Positions 46,317-55,556 of a DNA stretch of 64,000 nt are shown here, piece after piece. The stretch covers positions 76,456,073 to 76,520,072 of the forward strand of contig CP154954.1 in assembly GCA_039621445.1 (NCBI GenBank), in the 5' to 3' direction. The notes under the pieces are model-generated. The model saw only the letters and a list, made by a program, of their open reading frames with translations, made no database searches and had not been told where the DNA came from. The position numbers and the translations under genes are program-made. Source of the DNA: Euglena gracilis. Its lineage: Eukaryota > Euglenida > Euglenophyceae > Euglenales. Positions within the stretch are counted from its first letter, which is position 1. Each line of letters starts with the position of its first letter.

Positions 46317-47103
46317 TTCCTCGCGGTTCCGGAGAAAACAAGTTTGTCGGATGGCAAAACTTCCGTCTGCGACCACGTAAAAAACGTCCTGAACCCCAGC
46401 CGGCGGAGTCCGAAGCAGCACAGGCTGCAGCTGAACAACCTACAACGGCTTCATAATCCACAAAGAAAACAGCCAAGACAGCAGCGAAGCCTGCAACTAA
46501 ACGTTCAGAAAAACGTTTACCACAACCCACACCTACACCCACAATATGTGTGGAACACACTCCTGTACACTCCTCGGATCCATCTTCTCCGCAACGGCGA
46601 AGTCTGAACACGGAGATGACAGCGTACAACATGCTCTAAGGGCCGAAGTGCCAGCTACAACGCCTGCTCAGGCACGACCACAAACACGATTACCAGACAT
46701 GGAACCTGATGCATCTACAGAACTCCCAAGGGCCGAAGGGCCTACAGCACCTACAATGGCTGAAGTGCCTGCACACTCCACGACGGCCGCAACGCCTTTG
46801 GCAGACGTGATTCCACCCACACCTGCACAAGCGGAAGGTGGACGGGAAGCAAATGATGCTGACATAATCACATTTCGTGAACTAATTACAAGGCAACAAC
46901 GGGAAGGTATCGACAGATACCAAGACCCCGACGACTTTGTACTCATACCACCACAAGTCGGACGCGCTGCAGAACGCGTCCTCGGAAGCGTCCGAATTGG
47001 CGTAGCCTCGATGGTCGCAATGGTGCGATCGAGGTCTTCCTTTTCAACGCGAAGTCCCCGTGACCCGGGTGTGTGGTGGGGTCCTCAGCTCAGTGTGTTG
47101 TGA
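46317..47103 (+). pseudogene. Broken Pro/Ala/Thr-rich reading frame fused to the telomeric array
   Basis: From the telomere junction one frame reads [20 protein letters not shown] and then Ala/Gln/Glu-rich sequence, meets a stop, and continues with a Lys/Ala-rich segment (STKKTAKTAAKPATKRSEK) and PTPTP. Near 46635 the protein-like signal moves to another frame: an Ala/Pro/Glu-rich stretch, then DIITFRELITRQQREGIDRY and DPDDFVLIPPQVGRAAERVL, ending at 47103. The N-terminus is missing because the telomeric repeat begins there. The composition is that of a disordered linker with a short charged C-terminal domain. No family was recognised. At least one stop and one frameshift make it a probable pseudogene, perhaps from a mobile element. 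Confidence 0.5.
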
Positions 47104-47376
47104 CAGCCCTTGTCCAATGACACTTGAGGTGGCAAACTTCTGGCCCAGGCCAACCTGTAATGTGCAATGCTGGACAGTCTCCTACTGCCAACTTGGGCTT
47201 TTCCACTGGCATTTTCCCACTGCATCACTGGGGTTTCCAAAATCTTTCGCACAGCAGGGGAACAAATCTTGAAGATCTTTGCCAATGCCCATGACCAAGT
47301 CCAAGCAAACTGATACACTGTTTGCCATAGGCTGCCACTGTAATACAGAATGAAACACAGAAATCCCAGATTAAGA
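47104..47376. other. Unassigned spacer
   Basis: A 78-residue - strand frame ends here (47318-47085, with segments such as AKIFKICSPAVRKILET), but it has no supporting context. Nothing else was seen. Confidence 0.3.
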
Positions 47377-47461
47377 TTTTGGCTGAACCCTTTTTTTCTG
47401 GCAATGCCTAATTCAGAATTCTCTGGAGATTGATCTTAAAAAGGCTGTCTGCCACGCACAC
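47377..47461 (+). repeat. 85-bp direct repeat, copy A
   Basis: TTTTGGCTGAACC, a T run, CTGGCAATGCCTAATTCAGA, CTCTGGAGATTGATC, TTAAAAAGGCTGTC and GCCACGCACAC follow in order. It is repeated almost exactly at 47751-47835. Confidence 0.9.
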
Positions 47462-47484
47462 CCCCCTTCCTGAACAATTGCTGC

Positions 47485-47698
47485 GCAATTGCCCAGGCAT
47501 TCGCAGCACAGCGGACAGACGAGCCACTTAGCCCCTCGCAGAACATGGAGAAGAGACAGACACGCAGAAGACGAAGACGGAGAAAACGCTCAAACCGTGA
47601 CATTTACTGCCGCAGAACATCACCAGCAGACAGCATCACATCAATGCCAAATCTTCACGGCAGAGGGTTTTATCGGTTAACCCACAACCCATGGCAAT
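47485..47698 (+). CDS. Small Arg-rich reading frame between the direct repeats
   Basis: The frame that contains ATG at about 47546 reads MEKRQTRRRRRRRKRSN, then a mixed segment ending LHGRGFYRLTHNPWQC before a stop near 47698. Arg clusters of this kind bind nucleic acid in many unrelated proteins. No family was recognised. It lies wholly between the two 85-bp direct repeats. It could be a fragment of the frames around it or an independent small protein. Confidence 0.3.
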
Positions 47699-47750
47699 GC
47701 TAACAACTGGGATGTCCAAGGCACAAATGACCACCATCTCGTTCTTTACT

Positions 47751-47835
47751 TTTTGGCTGAACCGTTTTTTTCTGGCAATGCCTAATTCAGAAATCTCTGG
47801 AGATTGATCTTAAAAAGGCTGTCCGCCACGCACAC
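47751..47835 (+). repeat. 85-bp direct repeat, copy B
   Basis: Matches 47377-47461 with about three differences (for example GAACCG for GAACCC, GAAATC for GAATTC, GTCCGCC for GTCTGCC). It immediately precedes a second Pro/Thr-rich frame. Confidence 0.9.
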
Positions 47836-47840
47836 GGGAC

Positions 47841-48466
47841 TTGGCGAACAACCCACACAAGAAGCTACGGCTTCGACCACATGCACTGGAAGCAGACGCG
47901 GCCGGTTCTACTCCTGATGTCCAAACACCAGAAGTGGTGACAACAACCGAATCGACTACGGTCGAAACAACACCACCACATGACACAACACCTGTAGTGG
48001 TACACACACCTGAACAGGTGGTTCCGACCGCTCCTGACGTACCACCTACTACCACACCGACGGCCAAACCTGCTCCAAAGTCCCCTGCAGAACGCCCCCT
48101 TCCGCCACAGCGGAAAGAGAAAGGCAGTGAGCCCAAGGCTAAACCACACCCTGCAGAACCGTGCAGACCTGCTGAACGACACAACGAGCCTAAACCACCT
48201 CCACCTGGGAGTGGTAGCAAATCGGGAAAGCGGGCGAAGACCCCAGCTACTACCACACCAGCACCAACATATACCGAAGTGCCGGGAAAAGCCGGGTCCC
48301 TTCTAACCTTCGAGGTAGAACTCGACAAGATACAACATCTGAGACATCGCAAGAGGACAACATGCCGGTTGACGATAATGCCGCACTTTGGCAAGAGGAC
48401 ATTATCTCCAACCTGCCGAGCGTCGAAGAACGCATTGCCATGATACAATCAGCCCGCGAACGCTGA
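47841..48466 (+). pseudogene. Pro/Thr-rich reading frame with a frameshift near its end
   Basis: The frame opens ANNPHKKLRLRPHALEADA, close in style to [11 protein letters not shown] of the 46.3-kb frame, and runs through Thr/Pro/Val-rich sequence (TPDVQTPEVVTTTESTTVE, TAPDVPPTTTPTAKPAPKSP) into a Lys/Gly-rich part. Near 48300 the protein-like signal passes to another frame: MPVDDNAALWQEDIISNLPS then VEERIAMIQSARER, ending with TGA at 48466. It is probably a disordered protein with a short structured tail and a paralogue of the 46.3-kb frame. Family unknown. Confidence 0.45.
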
Positions 48467-48998
48467 ATTCTGTTGAACAAGTGGATTGAACCACTCTTCT
48501 TCAACGAACAGAAGCATAACTACTATGTTCACCATATTTGGCGATTTTGCAATGCCAAGTCACCAAGAGTGTTTGCCTAATACCCTGGGGAAACATTCCT
48601 GTTTGACAATAGGACGAATGGCCAAACAACTTGGCTCTGTACTGTTTGTCACAAACATCCGTAACAGCACGCCAGCTGTGCATGTCTGTTATGCAGACAA
48701 AAAACGAAAAACGTTTCGCCCCAGTGAGTTCGTTCCAAACACAGCCGTTCCGATTTGTGGTGATTGTCTCCTTGCCTGGAGAAAACTGAACAACTTCCGG
48801 TGGTCGGAAGAAGACACAGACCGTGACGTACCAGTTTTCTGTGTCAACTGCCTGCGGGCAGACATATGGTTGCCCGCAGATAGAGGAAATCTCAAGATCG
48901 TACACGGAAACGAGGACGTTCTGGAAGATTGCCTGAATTTCTACAAAACAAAAGCAAATGTACCAACACAAAAGCTTCAAGAAAGCTGTAGCTTTTGA
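48467..48998 (+). pseudogene. Cys-rich (zinc-binding-like) reading frame, interrupted
   Basis: Directly after the stop at 48466 the same frame continues LLNKWIEPLFFNEQKHNYYV, HHIWRFCNAK and, past a second stop, TTWLCTVCHKHP. The signal then moves to the frame ending at 48998: PICGDCLLAWRKLNNFRW, then FCVNCLRADIWLPADRG. Three CxxC pairs (CTVC, CGDC, CVNC) suggest a metal-binding domain. Stops and a frameshift at about 48655 show decay of what was one longer protein continuous with the previous frame. No family was recognised. Confidence 0.45.
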
Positions 48999-49494
48999 CA
49001 GCGGTGGAATCGCCTTTGACTTCCAAACTGATTCCGGCGGAATCAGACTTGCTGTGGAATGTACAAAAGGGAGATTGCTCCTACTCTTTAACGATGACGA
49101 CTGGACACGAGCCTTTTACCCACTGTTTACAAAGGCTTCAACGGATCCTGAAACCACACAACGATGGTTACTTCCTGACTACCCACCAGAACGACATGCT
49201 TACGATCATTACTCAGAATGGGTTGGTACCACTGAATGTGCATCCCGCGCGCACAACGTTGATTTCAACGCTCTGCCTGGGATGCCACCACAGGTACCAG
49301 CAAACCATCCAAGATGGAACTATTACATATGGCCTGCAACTTTTCGAAAAGTTTTCTGGGAAACTTTGCAGATTTACCTCCACGAGCGATCTGAAACGCT
49401 CAAAACCGAACTTCCCAAGGAAATCCAAGAAGTCAAAAGTTTGGTCATCCCACGGATCAACATGGATTATCCTGACAAGGATACCCTAGACTAA
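48958..49494 (+). CDS. Unrecognised reading frame of 178 codons
   Basis: An open frame from ATG 48958 to TAG at 49492. It overlaps the end of the Cys-rich frame by about 40 bp in another frame, so it is probably its frameshifted continuation. The composition is that of a folded protein: FDSGGIAFDFQTDSGGIRLA (a possible internal DSGGI repeat), then LLLLFNDDDWTRAFYPLF, with a Trp/Tyr/Pro-rich middle and a charged C-terminus. No motif was recognised. Function unknown. Confidence 0.45.
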   Translation: MYQHKSFKKAVAFDSGGIAFDFQTDSGGIRLAVECTKGRLLLLFNDDDWTRAFYPLFTKASTDPETTQRWLLPDYPPERHAYDHYSEWVGTTECASRAHNVDFNALPGMPPQVPANHPRWNYYIWPATFRKVFWETLQIYLHERSETLKTELPKEIQEVKSLVIPRINMDYPDKDTLD

Positions 49495-49562
49495 CGTCCT
49501 ACCGAAAAGACCTTGGTACAAGAACCACATATGGGTGAGTACTTCAAGTAAACCCGCAAACG

Positions 49563-50069
49563 TTGAGGGTTTCCCTCGTACAATCAGCTACGACTGAGAT
49601 GGGCGTGGTCCCACATAATGAGCGAAGTGAATACGCATTTCATCATCGCCTTCAACGGGATTTCAAGACCCCGTGGCGGAATCGCCTTAAGTTGGTGAAT
49701 ATCACGTTGGTCGCGAAGATTCAAGACTACAAAGACACTACGGTGTCAATTAAGAAGACGCACAAAGCACAGCATGCGCGCCAGAATTCTTTTGCGTTTT
49801 GTGCTCCAAACACGGTAACCGTAATTGGGAACCAGACCATGGTATCCTGGTACTGTCTCCCTGAACCTGGGACTGTGCCTGGCATCCCGACTGGCCTGGA
49901 CCAGAAGAGAAATTGGGCAGAGCCCTGGGAGGAGGATATGTACCAGGCAGCCATTCTGCCATGGCACTGTTTACCAGATACAATGGGCTACGGCCTACAA
50001 TCTGGCTACGGCCAGGCTGTACACAGTACTATGGTTAATCATAAGACAAAGAGAGAATCTCAGAGCTAG
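49563..50069 (+). pseudogene. Unrecognised reading frame downstream, probably the same unit
   Basis: An open frame of 168 codons whose first in-frame start is not an ATG (TTG at 49563). It contains KLVNITLVAKIQDYKDT and SFAFCAPNTVTVIGNQTMVS. It follows the 178-codon frame by about 70 bp, and the intervening DNA also reads in another frame (LPKRPWYKNHIWVSTSSKPA). All frames from 46.3 to 50.07 kb run in one direction and look like one decayed multi-domain unit. Function unknown. Confidence 0.35.
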
Positions 50070-50344
50070 CGAAAGCTTAACGAAAGTAACTGGTTCCTAA
50101 TTCAAGGTTACAGGGTTTGGTGCTTTGCAATTCTGTTTTAGAATTCTGAGGGCGAAGTCCCATTTGAATAGAAGTTTTATTTCTTTCTGTTACAAAGCTC
50201 GAAAGAGCAAAGGTCACTTTCATATAAGGGACTGCGGTCCCAACAATTCTCTTTGCCTTTGTGCTTTGCAATCAAAAGGGGAAAGGGAAACAAATGTTAT
50301 TGTTACTCCCCCCGCGGGCTTTTCGGGAGGAAACCGTAAGTAGA
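50070..50344. other. Unassigned stretch between the unknown + frames and the - strand retroelement
   Basis: It holds two nearby GTGCTTTGCAAT repeats (about 50119 and 50259) and no coding frame of note. It may be the terminal part of the 46.3-50.1 kb unit. It does not resemble the LTR edge at 53.67 kb. Confidence 0.35.
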
Positions 50345-50760
50345 AAAGCCGGGGTGGGCCGTACCACAAACAAACTTCTTAGGTCGAGTTTTGATTTTCA
50401 TCGACATTGGGCCAAATTTTCCACCATCTGTTCCATGTTGGGTAAAAATGCCGAATGACTTTGCACGTGGTCGTTGACCTTTTTGTATTGGCCCACCATC
50501 CATTTCGATTGGCTTTCCTTCTTCTCCACCAAAAATGTTGGAGAACAATGGGTTGGGGTCTTTCCTTTGGGGTAGCTCTCCACCAACCCACTTTCCACCA
50601 ATTCATTCGCTTTTTTGTGAATTTCTATGGAATCCTTTTCGCTCATTGGCCAACATTTGCCACGGATCACCCTCCCTTTCAACTGACGCTTGAGTTCCAA
50701 ATCACATTTGACGAGTTGACAACCCATGCCGGGGCTCGGGAGAGGACCAAAAATTTCCAT
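50345..50760 (-). pseudogene. Reverse transcriptase, N-terminal part only
   Basis: Reads WPMSEKDSIEIHKKANELVE then SGLVESYPKGKTPTHCSPTF, FLVEKKESQSKWMVGQYKKV and LPNMEQMVENLAQ. This is the classic start of a Ty3-type RT: the P-s-E--EI-K---ELL--GLIEPS helix, the SP-FLV-KK strand, a degraded D-Y--LN block and the LPn-e-ll--L segment. A frame change then leads to KLDLRS, the lead-in to catalytic motif A, after which homology stops at about 50345. The YxDD box is missing, so the enzyme cannot be functional. Confidence 0.8.
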
Positions 50761-51285
50761 GTACTATTCAAGGAGCACTTTCAACTGGGGCTCCTTTTCA
50801 AAACGGGCAAGATCACCTTGCAAATAACCATGCAAATTCTCGGTTTCCTTGTCAAAAAAAAATCTTTTTGTGGAACGGGAATTTGTTGCAAAAGTCTTTC
50901 ACACACCTTGGATAACTCTCTGTCCGACACGGTGAAGAGGGAAGAGGGAGTACCTCGGAATTCCATATCATCGATTCCATTCAACTCCAATTCTTCATAA
51001 CTTGAAACCATTTTAAAGGCTTGTAGTCCTACCTGGTGAATCTCAAAATCTACTTCCAATGACAATTCGGCTGCAACATGTGTGACAGTTGAATTTTCCC
51101 CATCTGAAAAGAGAATCGTGGGGCAAGGAGGACATGAGTGAAACGGGGGAAGACAACGGGATTTCATAAATATCCACTTGAATCTCCCTTTCCGTGCCAT
51201 CCACACCCACTTTGGGGTACTTTTTGATTTCATTCACCAAATGTTCCAAATCTCATTTCCGACATTTCCTCAAACTCCCTTTCAC
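50761..51285 (-). pseudogene. Linker region of the LTR-element polyprotein
   Basis: Frames between the MT and RT domains with protein-like but unassigned content, such as KYPKVGVDGTEREIQVDIYE, then ELSLEVDFEIHQVGLQAFKM and SLFTVSDRELSKVCERLLQQ. The protein-like signal changes frame at least twice. It is read as the connector of the polyprotein; no domain was recognised. Confidence 0.4.
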
Positions 51286-51702
51286 GATCTTGGGGTAAAA
51301 CTCCGAAATGGGATGCTTTTCGACTTTGAGTGCAAAACCGAAACAATTGTGTTCCACTGTGGGGCTGGCAAGGCTTTTTCTTGAAGATCGGAACGGTACG
51401 TTTCCATGCCATTGGGGACTTGAACTTGGGCAACGGAGAAGAGCTTTTCCAAATTTTGCCTCCAACTACAATCTCCCCAGTCCGGGCAAAACCAAAACCA
51501 TCCGGAGAGGTTCCATGCCCACCTTGGTCAACACACGGTCAAGGACCGAGAAAGGGGGATTCGCCCACAAAATTGCACTTTCCTTTTCTCCGATCCGACT
51601 CCAGTCATAGAAAAACGTGTTGTTACCCCGGGTACAATACCTATTTTCTTGGAAATTCCTGCGGTTTGCAAATAGGTCCACCTCGATGTCAAAATCGTTC
51701 AT
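51286..51702 (-). pseudogene. Dam-like (N6-adenine) methyltransferase domain, copy i
   Basis: Reads FDIEVDLFANRRNFQENRYC, TRGNNTFFYDW and ILWANPPFSVLDRVLTKV. The NPPF box (51561-51550) is the motif IV of N6-adenine methyltransferases, and the D-FA-x-N lead, the -W- and the V-KI-type helix have the spacing of the phage Dam-like domain found in DIRS-type retroelements. After about 51470 the signal passes to another frame and ends with a degraded METYRSDLQEKALPAPQW block, which aligns by pattern with the VRYFDLDG...KWPEW end of copy iv. Inactivated by frameshifts. Its role in retroelements is unknown; DNA methylation or simple DNA binding are both possible. Confidence 0.7.
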
Positions 51703-51839
51703 TTAAAACCGAGAAAGTACTTCTTTTTTGACATTGGGGACAAGCGTTTAACTCTCCCTTTTGAAATGTCGGTAGATTCGGTGAATCCTTGAACCATCAT
51801 TCTCCAACAAATGGTACTTTTTTTACCTCCACGAGCAAC

Positions 51840-52293
51840 TTGCAAGGAGGACGTTGTGTCAAAATACCACCCACTTTTTCATTGGTGAAGAAATCCATGT
51901 CCAAAACGCTTCAAAAGCGTTTGTTGTAATGACCAACGCCTCTTGCTTCAAAATGCTCTCTCCAAGTTGGAGAGTGAGCTCGGCTGTTCCATCCAAAAAA
52001 AAGACATCTCAATGTCCAATTCGGATGGGGACAACCATCGATCTCATGACGGCACCTGTTGGAACACATTTCCGGGCAATGGCACTTGTCGTTGCACCAC
52101 TGTCGATGATGGCCTTGAGGGATTTCCCATTGATGGTCACATTGGTGATGAGGGATGTACCTTTCAAAATGTGCAGTGTGTCAATTTTCCTCTTTTTTGG
52201 TGAATCTGGTTGACGTGTGTGGTTTTGTGAGGATGGGGGTGGATTTTCTCCTTTGCTTTGGCTTTTCTTTCCTCCTTTTGTTTTGTCCAACAT
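51840..52293 (-). pseudogene. Retropepsin-type aspartic protease domain
   Basis: Reads LITNVTINGKSLKAIIDSGA then TTSAIARKCV; the DSGA active-site box is at 52104-52093. After a stop near 52009 the same frame goes on with LTLQLGESILKQEALVITTN and AFEAFWTWISS, the usual second half of a Ty3-type protease (the -ALV--t-aFd---G-dFl pattern, decayed). It would cleave the Gag-Pol precursor. Stops at about 52009 and 51860 make it non-functional. Confidence 0.8.
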
Positions 52294-53359
52294 TTGTCCT
52301 CATGATGACCTTTCCTCCGAAAAAACTTGCACCAAAGAGAAACAGAAAACTGAGGGGGTCCAGGTTGGTTGGTGTGACTTTGCACACCATGCACATGGGG
52401 AAAACCCTTGCCTTTGCCCTTGCCTTTGGTAGGACCACTTCCTTTGCCCTTGGAGAAAACTCCTTTGCCCCTTCCTTCTCCCTGGACCTGGGAAAACCCT
52501 GAAGGCTTAGAAGATGAAGAAACCTGGGAATCAACCATGGGCAAGTCTCCTTGGGATTTTTGTGGCTGGAGTGTTTCCTGGAGAGTATGCAGCGAAATTG
52601 TCTTTTGAAGATGACGTTCCAACCAAACTTCTTGGGCCTTTTCCAGCAAGCAAAATTTCAAGGCCTCATAAGTTTCTGTACTCCTTTTGTATTACCTGTC
52701 TCGTCTCAACTCAGAAAAAACCTTGGGGTGAATTTTCTTGGAGAGGTAGAGGTACTTCTCTTGGTCTCCCAAAGCTCCCTTTGACATTCTGGCTGTCACC
52801 TCCTCAAACTCGAACCAGCAACCGTTTCACTGTGGCTGGGTCTGAGGTGGCTGAAAGGGACTGGAGATGGTCAAGGGACTCGCGAAGCATAAGGTCGTTC
52901 TCGGGCTTCAGAAACAGTTGGTAGAATGGCAAAGGCAATTTGTCAAGCTGGGGCTGCTCCTCAACAGCCTTTTCAACAACCTTTCTGTACTTGTTAACAA
53001 CACATTGGATGAGCCAATCTAACTGGAAGGCTTCTGGGGCACTTTTCACACCGGAAAGTCGCAAACAACGTTCAAACTCTTTCAAAAAAGGCTTCAAGGT
53101 CCGAACCATCAAACGAAGGCAACGGGACAGGAGGGAGTTTGGCTGTCACAGAACTTTCTTTCAACTCAAAGCTACCCTTGAACTTATCAATCCTCTTCTC
53201 CCAAGAAGAGTGGGGTGTGAACGGGGAAACAAGAGGGGTTGACTAGCCCTTGGACTCGCGGCCGAAGACTCTGAGCTCGAGGTCCTTCAGCTTCTCCTCC
53301 ATGTCCTGTAGAGTGGACTGATACACAGGCTCTTGTTCAGGCGGTGGTGACTGAGTCAT
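52155..53359 (-). pseudogene. Gag-like capsid/nucleocapsid protein
   Basis: Starts MTQSPPPEQEPVYQSTLQDM with a Glu/Lys/Leu coiled coil, meets TAG at about 53244, then continues LPPVPLPSFDGSDLEAFFER, ERCLRLSGVKSAPEAFQLDW and KIHPKVFSELRRD, the typical order of a Ty3-like gag capsid domain. A Lys/Gly-rich tail follows and then the knuckle region CKFFRRKGHHEDKC (52331-52290), a CCHC zinc knuckle in which the second Cys has become Phe. At least two stops and one frameshift break it. It would package the element RNA into particles. Confidence 0.75.
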
Positions 53360-53652
53360 GGTGGCTCACAGGCTCACGCTATGGCTTTTCACACTTGAGT
53401 GGGTTCTCTTTATTTGTCCGTCCCCGGGGTTGGCTTTTGTCCGGCTGGCCTCAGTAAAAAGCTTTGACTGGGAGCCGACTACAAAGGAGTGGGTCAGGCA
53501 CGGTCCAGTCAGGCGGTCAGATGGAAGGTAAGAGCAGCTCCTCGGCGACTCACTTCTCCTCTTGTTGTTCTCGGCGGTGTCGTTACTCCGACGACTTCCG
53601 ACGACAGCGACGACCACGGGAAGGGTAGGACAGCAGGTCGAGGTAGAGGATG

Positions 53653-53666
53653 CCTCTCTGCTACCA
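53653..53666 (-). promoter_or_regulatory. Primer-binding site for initiator Met tRNA
   Basis: On the - strand TGGTAGCAGAGAGG lies 2 bp after a TACA LTR end and about 300 bp upstream of the gag ATG. Its first 11 bases are complementary to the 3' end of a eukaryotic initiator methionine tRNA (the CUCUGCUACCA end), the usual primer for Ty1- and Ty3-type reverse transcription. Confidence 0.75.
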
Positions 53667-53668
53667 AT

Positions 53669-53850
53669 TGTAAGCTTTAAGTCCTTTTTGCTTGCACTCA
53701 GCTTGCGTAGGATCTTTTTTGCTCTCTCCTCTCCGTCGACCTTTTTCAAATCCTCCTTCGGTCGCTTTCACCAGTACACATCAGCAAATATAAAACACAT
53801 TGTATTCCAAAGCTTCAAGGTAGGCCTGTTAAGAAACAGGTGAGAAATAT
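53669..53850 (-). repeat. Presumed 5' LTR of the - strand element (right edge unknown)
   Basis: The inner edge is set by the primer site: in + orientation the LTR begins TGTAAGC at 53669. A TTTATATTT box on the - strand (about 53787-53795) could be its promoter. The outer edge cannot be placed because the partner LTR is not in the window. Confidence 0.4.
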
Positions 53851-54224
53851 TCACAACAAGTGTGCAAACATCAGGGTAGGAATGTCCAGGGTAGGTTGGG
53901 GCGGTTGGTAATGATGGTGGGGGGGGCTTTTTGGAACTCCTTTGTGGGAAGCCCCGCCCCAATAGTGAGTGAAGGTTCGTGCACCTTTCTTCAATGAACA
54001 AAGGGCGTCTCTTTCATTCACTGCCCAGGGAGGTCAGGGGGGGGGAAGGTAGCCAAAGCCACCTTTTCACACACTTTGCCCTTCGACAACCCAGAAGAAT
54101 GGAACTTCAGTTCAAGAACCTTAACAAGCGAAGGATTTGAAAGAGTGAAGTCAATCGAAATATCCAGAAGGTGACGCTCGTAGTTAATGTTAAATCGGAA
54201 TTTGTTGACACATTCAAGACTTAA
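53851..54224. other. Boundary zone between the two retroelements
   Basis: No convincing coding frame. A - strand frame of 139 codons overlaps it but mirrors the gag-like frame downstream. The left end of the DIRS-like element must lie here or slightly to the left. Confidence 0.35.
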
Positions 54225-54765
54225 ATGAAAAATGCAATTACCAACAAGAAGAGCATCGCTGAACAACAAGAACTGCCTGCCGCTACAGCTGGACGACCTG
54301 ACGGCGCGGTGCAGCCGTGGCGATCCGTGGCTTTCCCATCCCCCCCAGAAAAAGTTTCCAAAAACCCACCCAGTGAGAGCCACAGACTTTGGCAGACAGT
54401 GGTCAGGAAAACCCGAAGGACACAAAAGCCACGACAACCATCATGCCAGTACGGCAACGGCCATGGAGACCATCCCAGTTACATCAATACCTTGTTCAAG
54501 CGTAGCCATGGAGGCCACAACAGCAAGCTGGGCCATTGACGCCACAACAGCAATGGTCATGGTGGCCGACGTAACAAAGGCCAGGGTGGCCAACAATACC
54601 AAGGCCAGGGTGGCCGATTCCACAAACAGATGCCCAGTGGCAGGGACAGGACAGGTCGACAACCCCACCAACAATTTCTTCATAACAAACCCTATCAGGA
54701 GAAAAGGACTGGCCCCCAGAGGCCCCAAAGATTTTCAATGAGCATGGCGCCCAAGATCAAATAGA
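54225..54765 (+). pseudogene. Gag-like nucleic-acid-binding protein of the DIRS-like element
   Basis: After a mixed N-terminal part, the best C-terminal frame reads HNSNGHGGRRNKGQGGQQYQ then GQGGRFHKQMPSGRDR, a Gly/Arg/Gln-rich tail like those of ORF1 proteins that bind RNA. The DNA here is an imperfect repeat of GGCCAGGGTGGCC-type words. A TGA (at about 54538) interrupts this frame, and a parallel frame (ATDFGRQWSGKPEGHKSHD) may be the true reading of the N-terminal half. No zinc knuckle was found. Confidence 0.45.
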
Positions 54766-55556
54766 AGTCAATGGGGACTGTCAAAATTTCAAGAGGGCCA
54801 GTGGAGCCGACGTCAAAAGGACCAGTGGGGCCAGAATTATCGTCAAGGCAACTGGGGCCATCATCATTCTTATCAGGCCCACTGGGCCCACCATGCTCAA
54901 CATCAACAAATTCAAGGCACCTAGGGCCATCGAATATCAGAAGGGAAGAACCCCCAGAAGCTAAAAGACTGTCCCCCAGTAGGTGGTTTCAATGTAATGT
55001 GGCAGCCCCAGTATGAACCCACAGGGGAAGTGGAGGACAAGGGGGCAACCCCCCCTCAACATTCTTTGTCAATGACCATGGCAGGGGCAAGCCTAAACAA
55101 GGAGGAGACCCAAAAAGAGGCCCCTATGGGATGTCAATCGACAACACCAATACGCAAGGGGAGGATTAGACAGCCCGTGAGCAGAGCATGAACAACCCAC
55201 CAGCCACCTGTAAATAATGCTCAATCCCCAGGGGAACCAGGGGTGCAATGTCCAACACCCCCCACCCCCCACTAAAAAAATCAACTAGTTGGGAAAATAC
55301 ATTGCATGGAGAGAACATTGGGAGACACCCCCCTGTACCAAAGACTTTTCTGAAAATGGCGGACAAAAAGTGCCTTCCCAACAACATGTCAATTGATAAA
55401 GAAAATGAAATTGAACCCCCTGGGTGAATCCCCCAAAATTGTCCACCCAACCCAAACCCAAAGCCAACGTGGACCTGAACCAAGCAGAAAAAATTCTGCT
55501 AGATTACAAATAAAACGGGTCAGTGAAACGAGATTAGGATTCAGAAACCCAGCATT
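54766..55556 (+). pseudogene. Unassigned linker before the RT
   Basis: Weakly protein-like + strand frames (Pro/Gly/Asn-rich, for example MSIDKENEIEPPG near 55386) with several stops. It is most likely the spacer between the gag-like frame and RT. No domain was recognised. Confidence 0.3.

Larger units (their letters stand above)
50345..53850 (-). mobile_element. Decayed LTR retrotransposon (Ty3/Metaviridae-like) with an MT domain
   Basis: On the - strand the order is LTR edge, primer-binding site, gag, retropepsin, Dam-like methyltransferase domain, then the N-terminal part of RT, where the element is truncated (about 50345). RNase H, integrase and a second LTR are absent. Every domain is interrupted by stops or frameshifts, so it is inactive. 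The right (5') boundary is unknown; 53850 is a nominal end within the presumed LTR. The MT domain sits between protease and RT, which is not where I know it from (DIRS-type elements carry it after RNase H). Confidence 0.8.

Noticed and set aside
47085-47318. - strand frame of 78 codons as a host gene
   Set aside because: No domain, no conserved context, and neighbouring coding signal is all on +.
54018-54728. - strand frames (up to 139 codons) opposite the gag-like gene
   Set aside because: They are the reverse reading of the GGCCAGGGTGGCC repeats and the gag-like frame; the element domains downstream are all on +.
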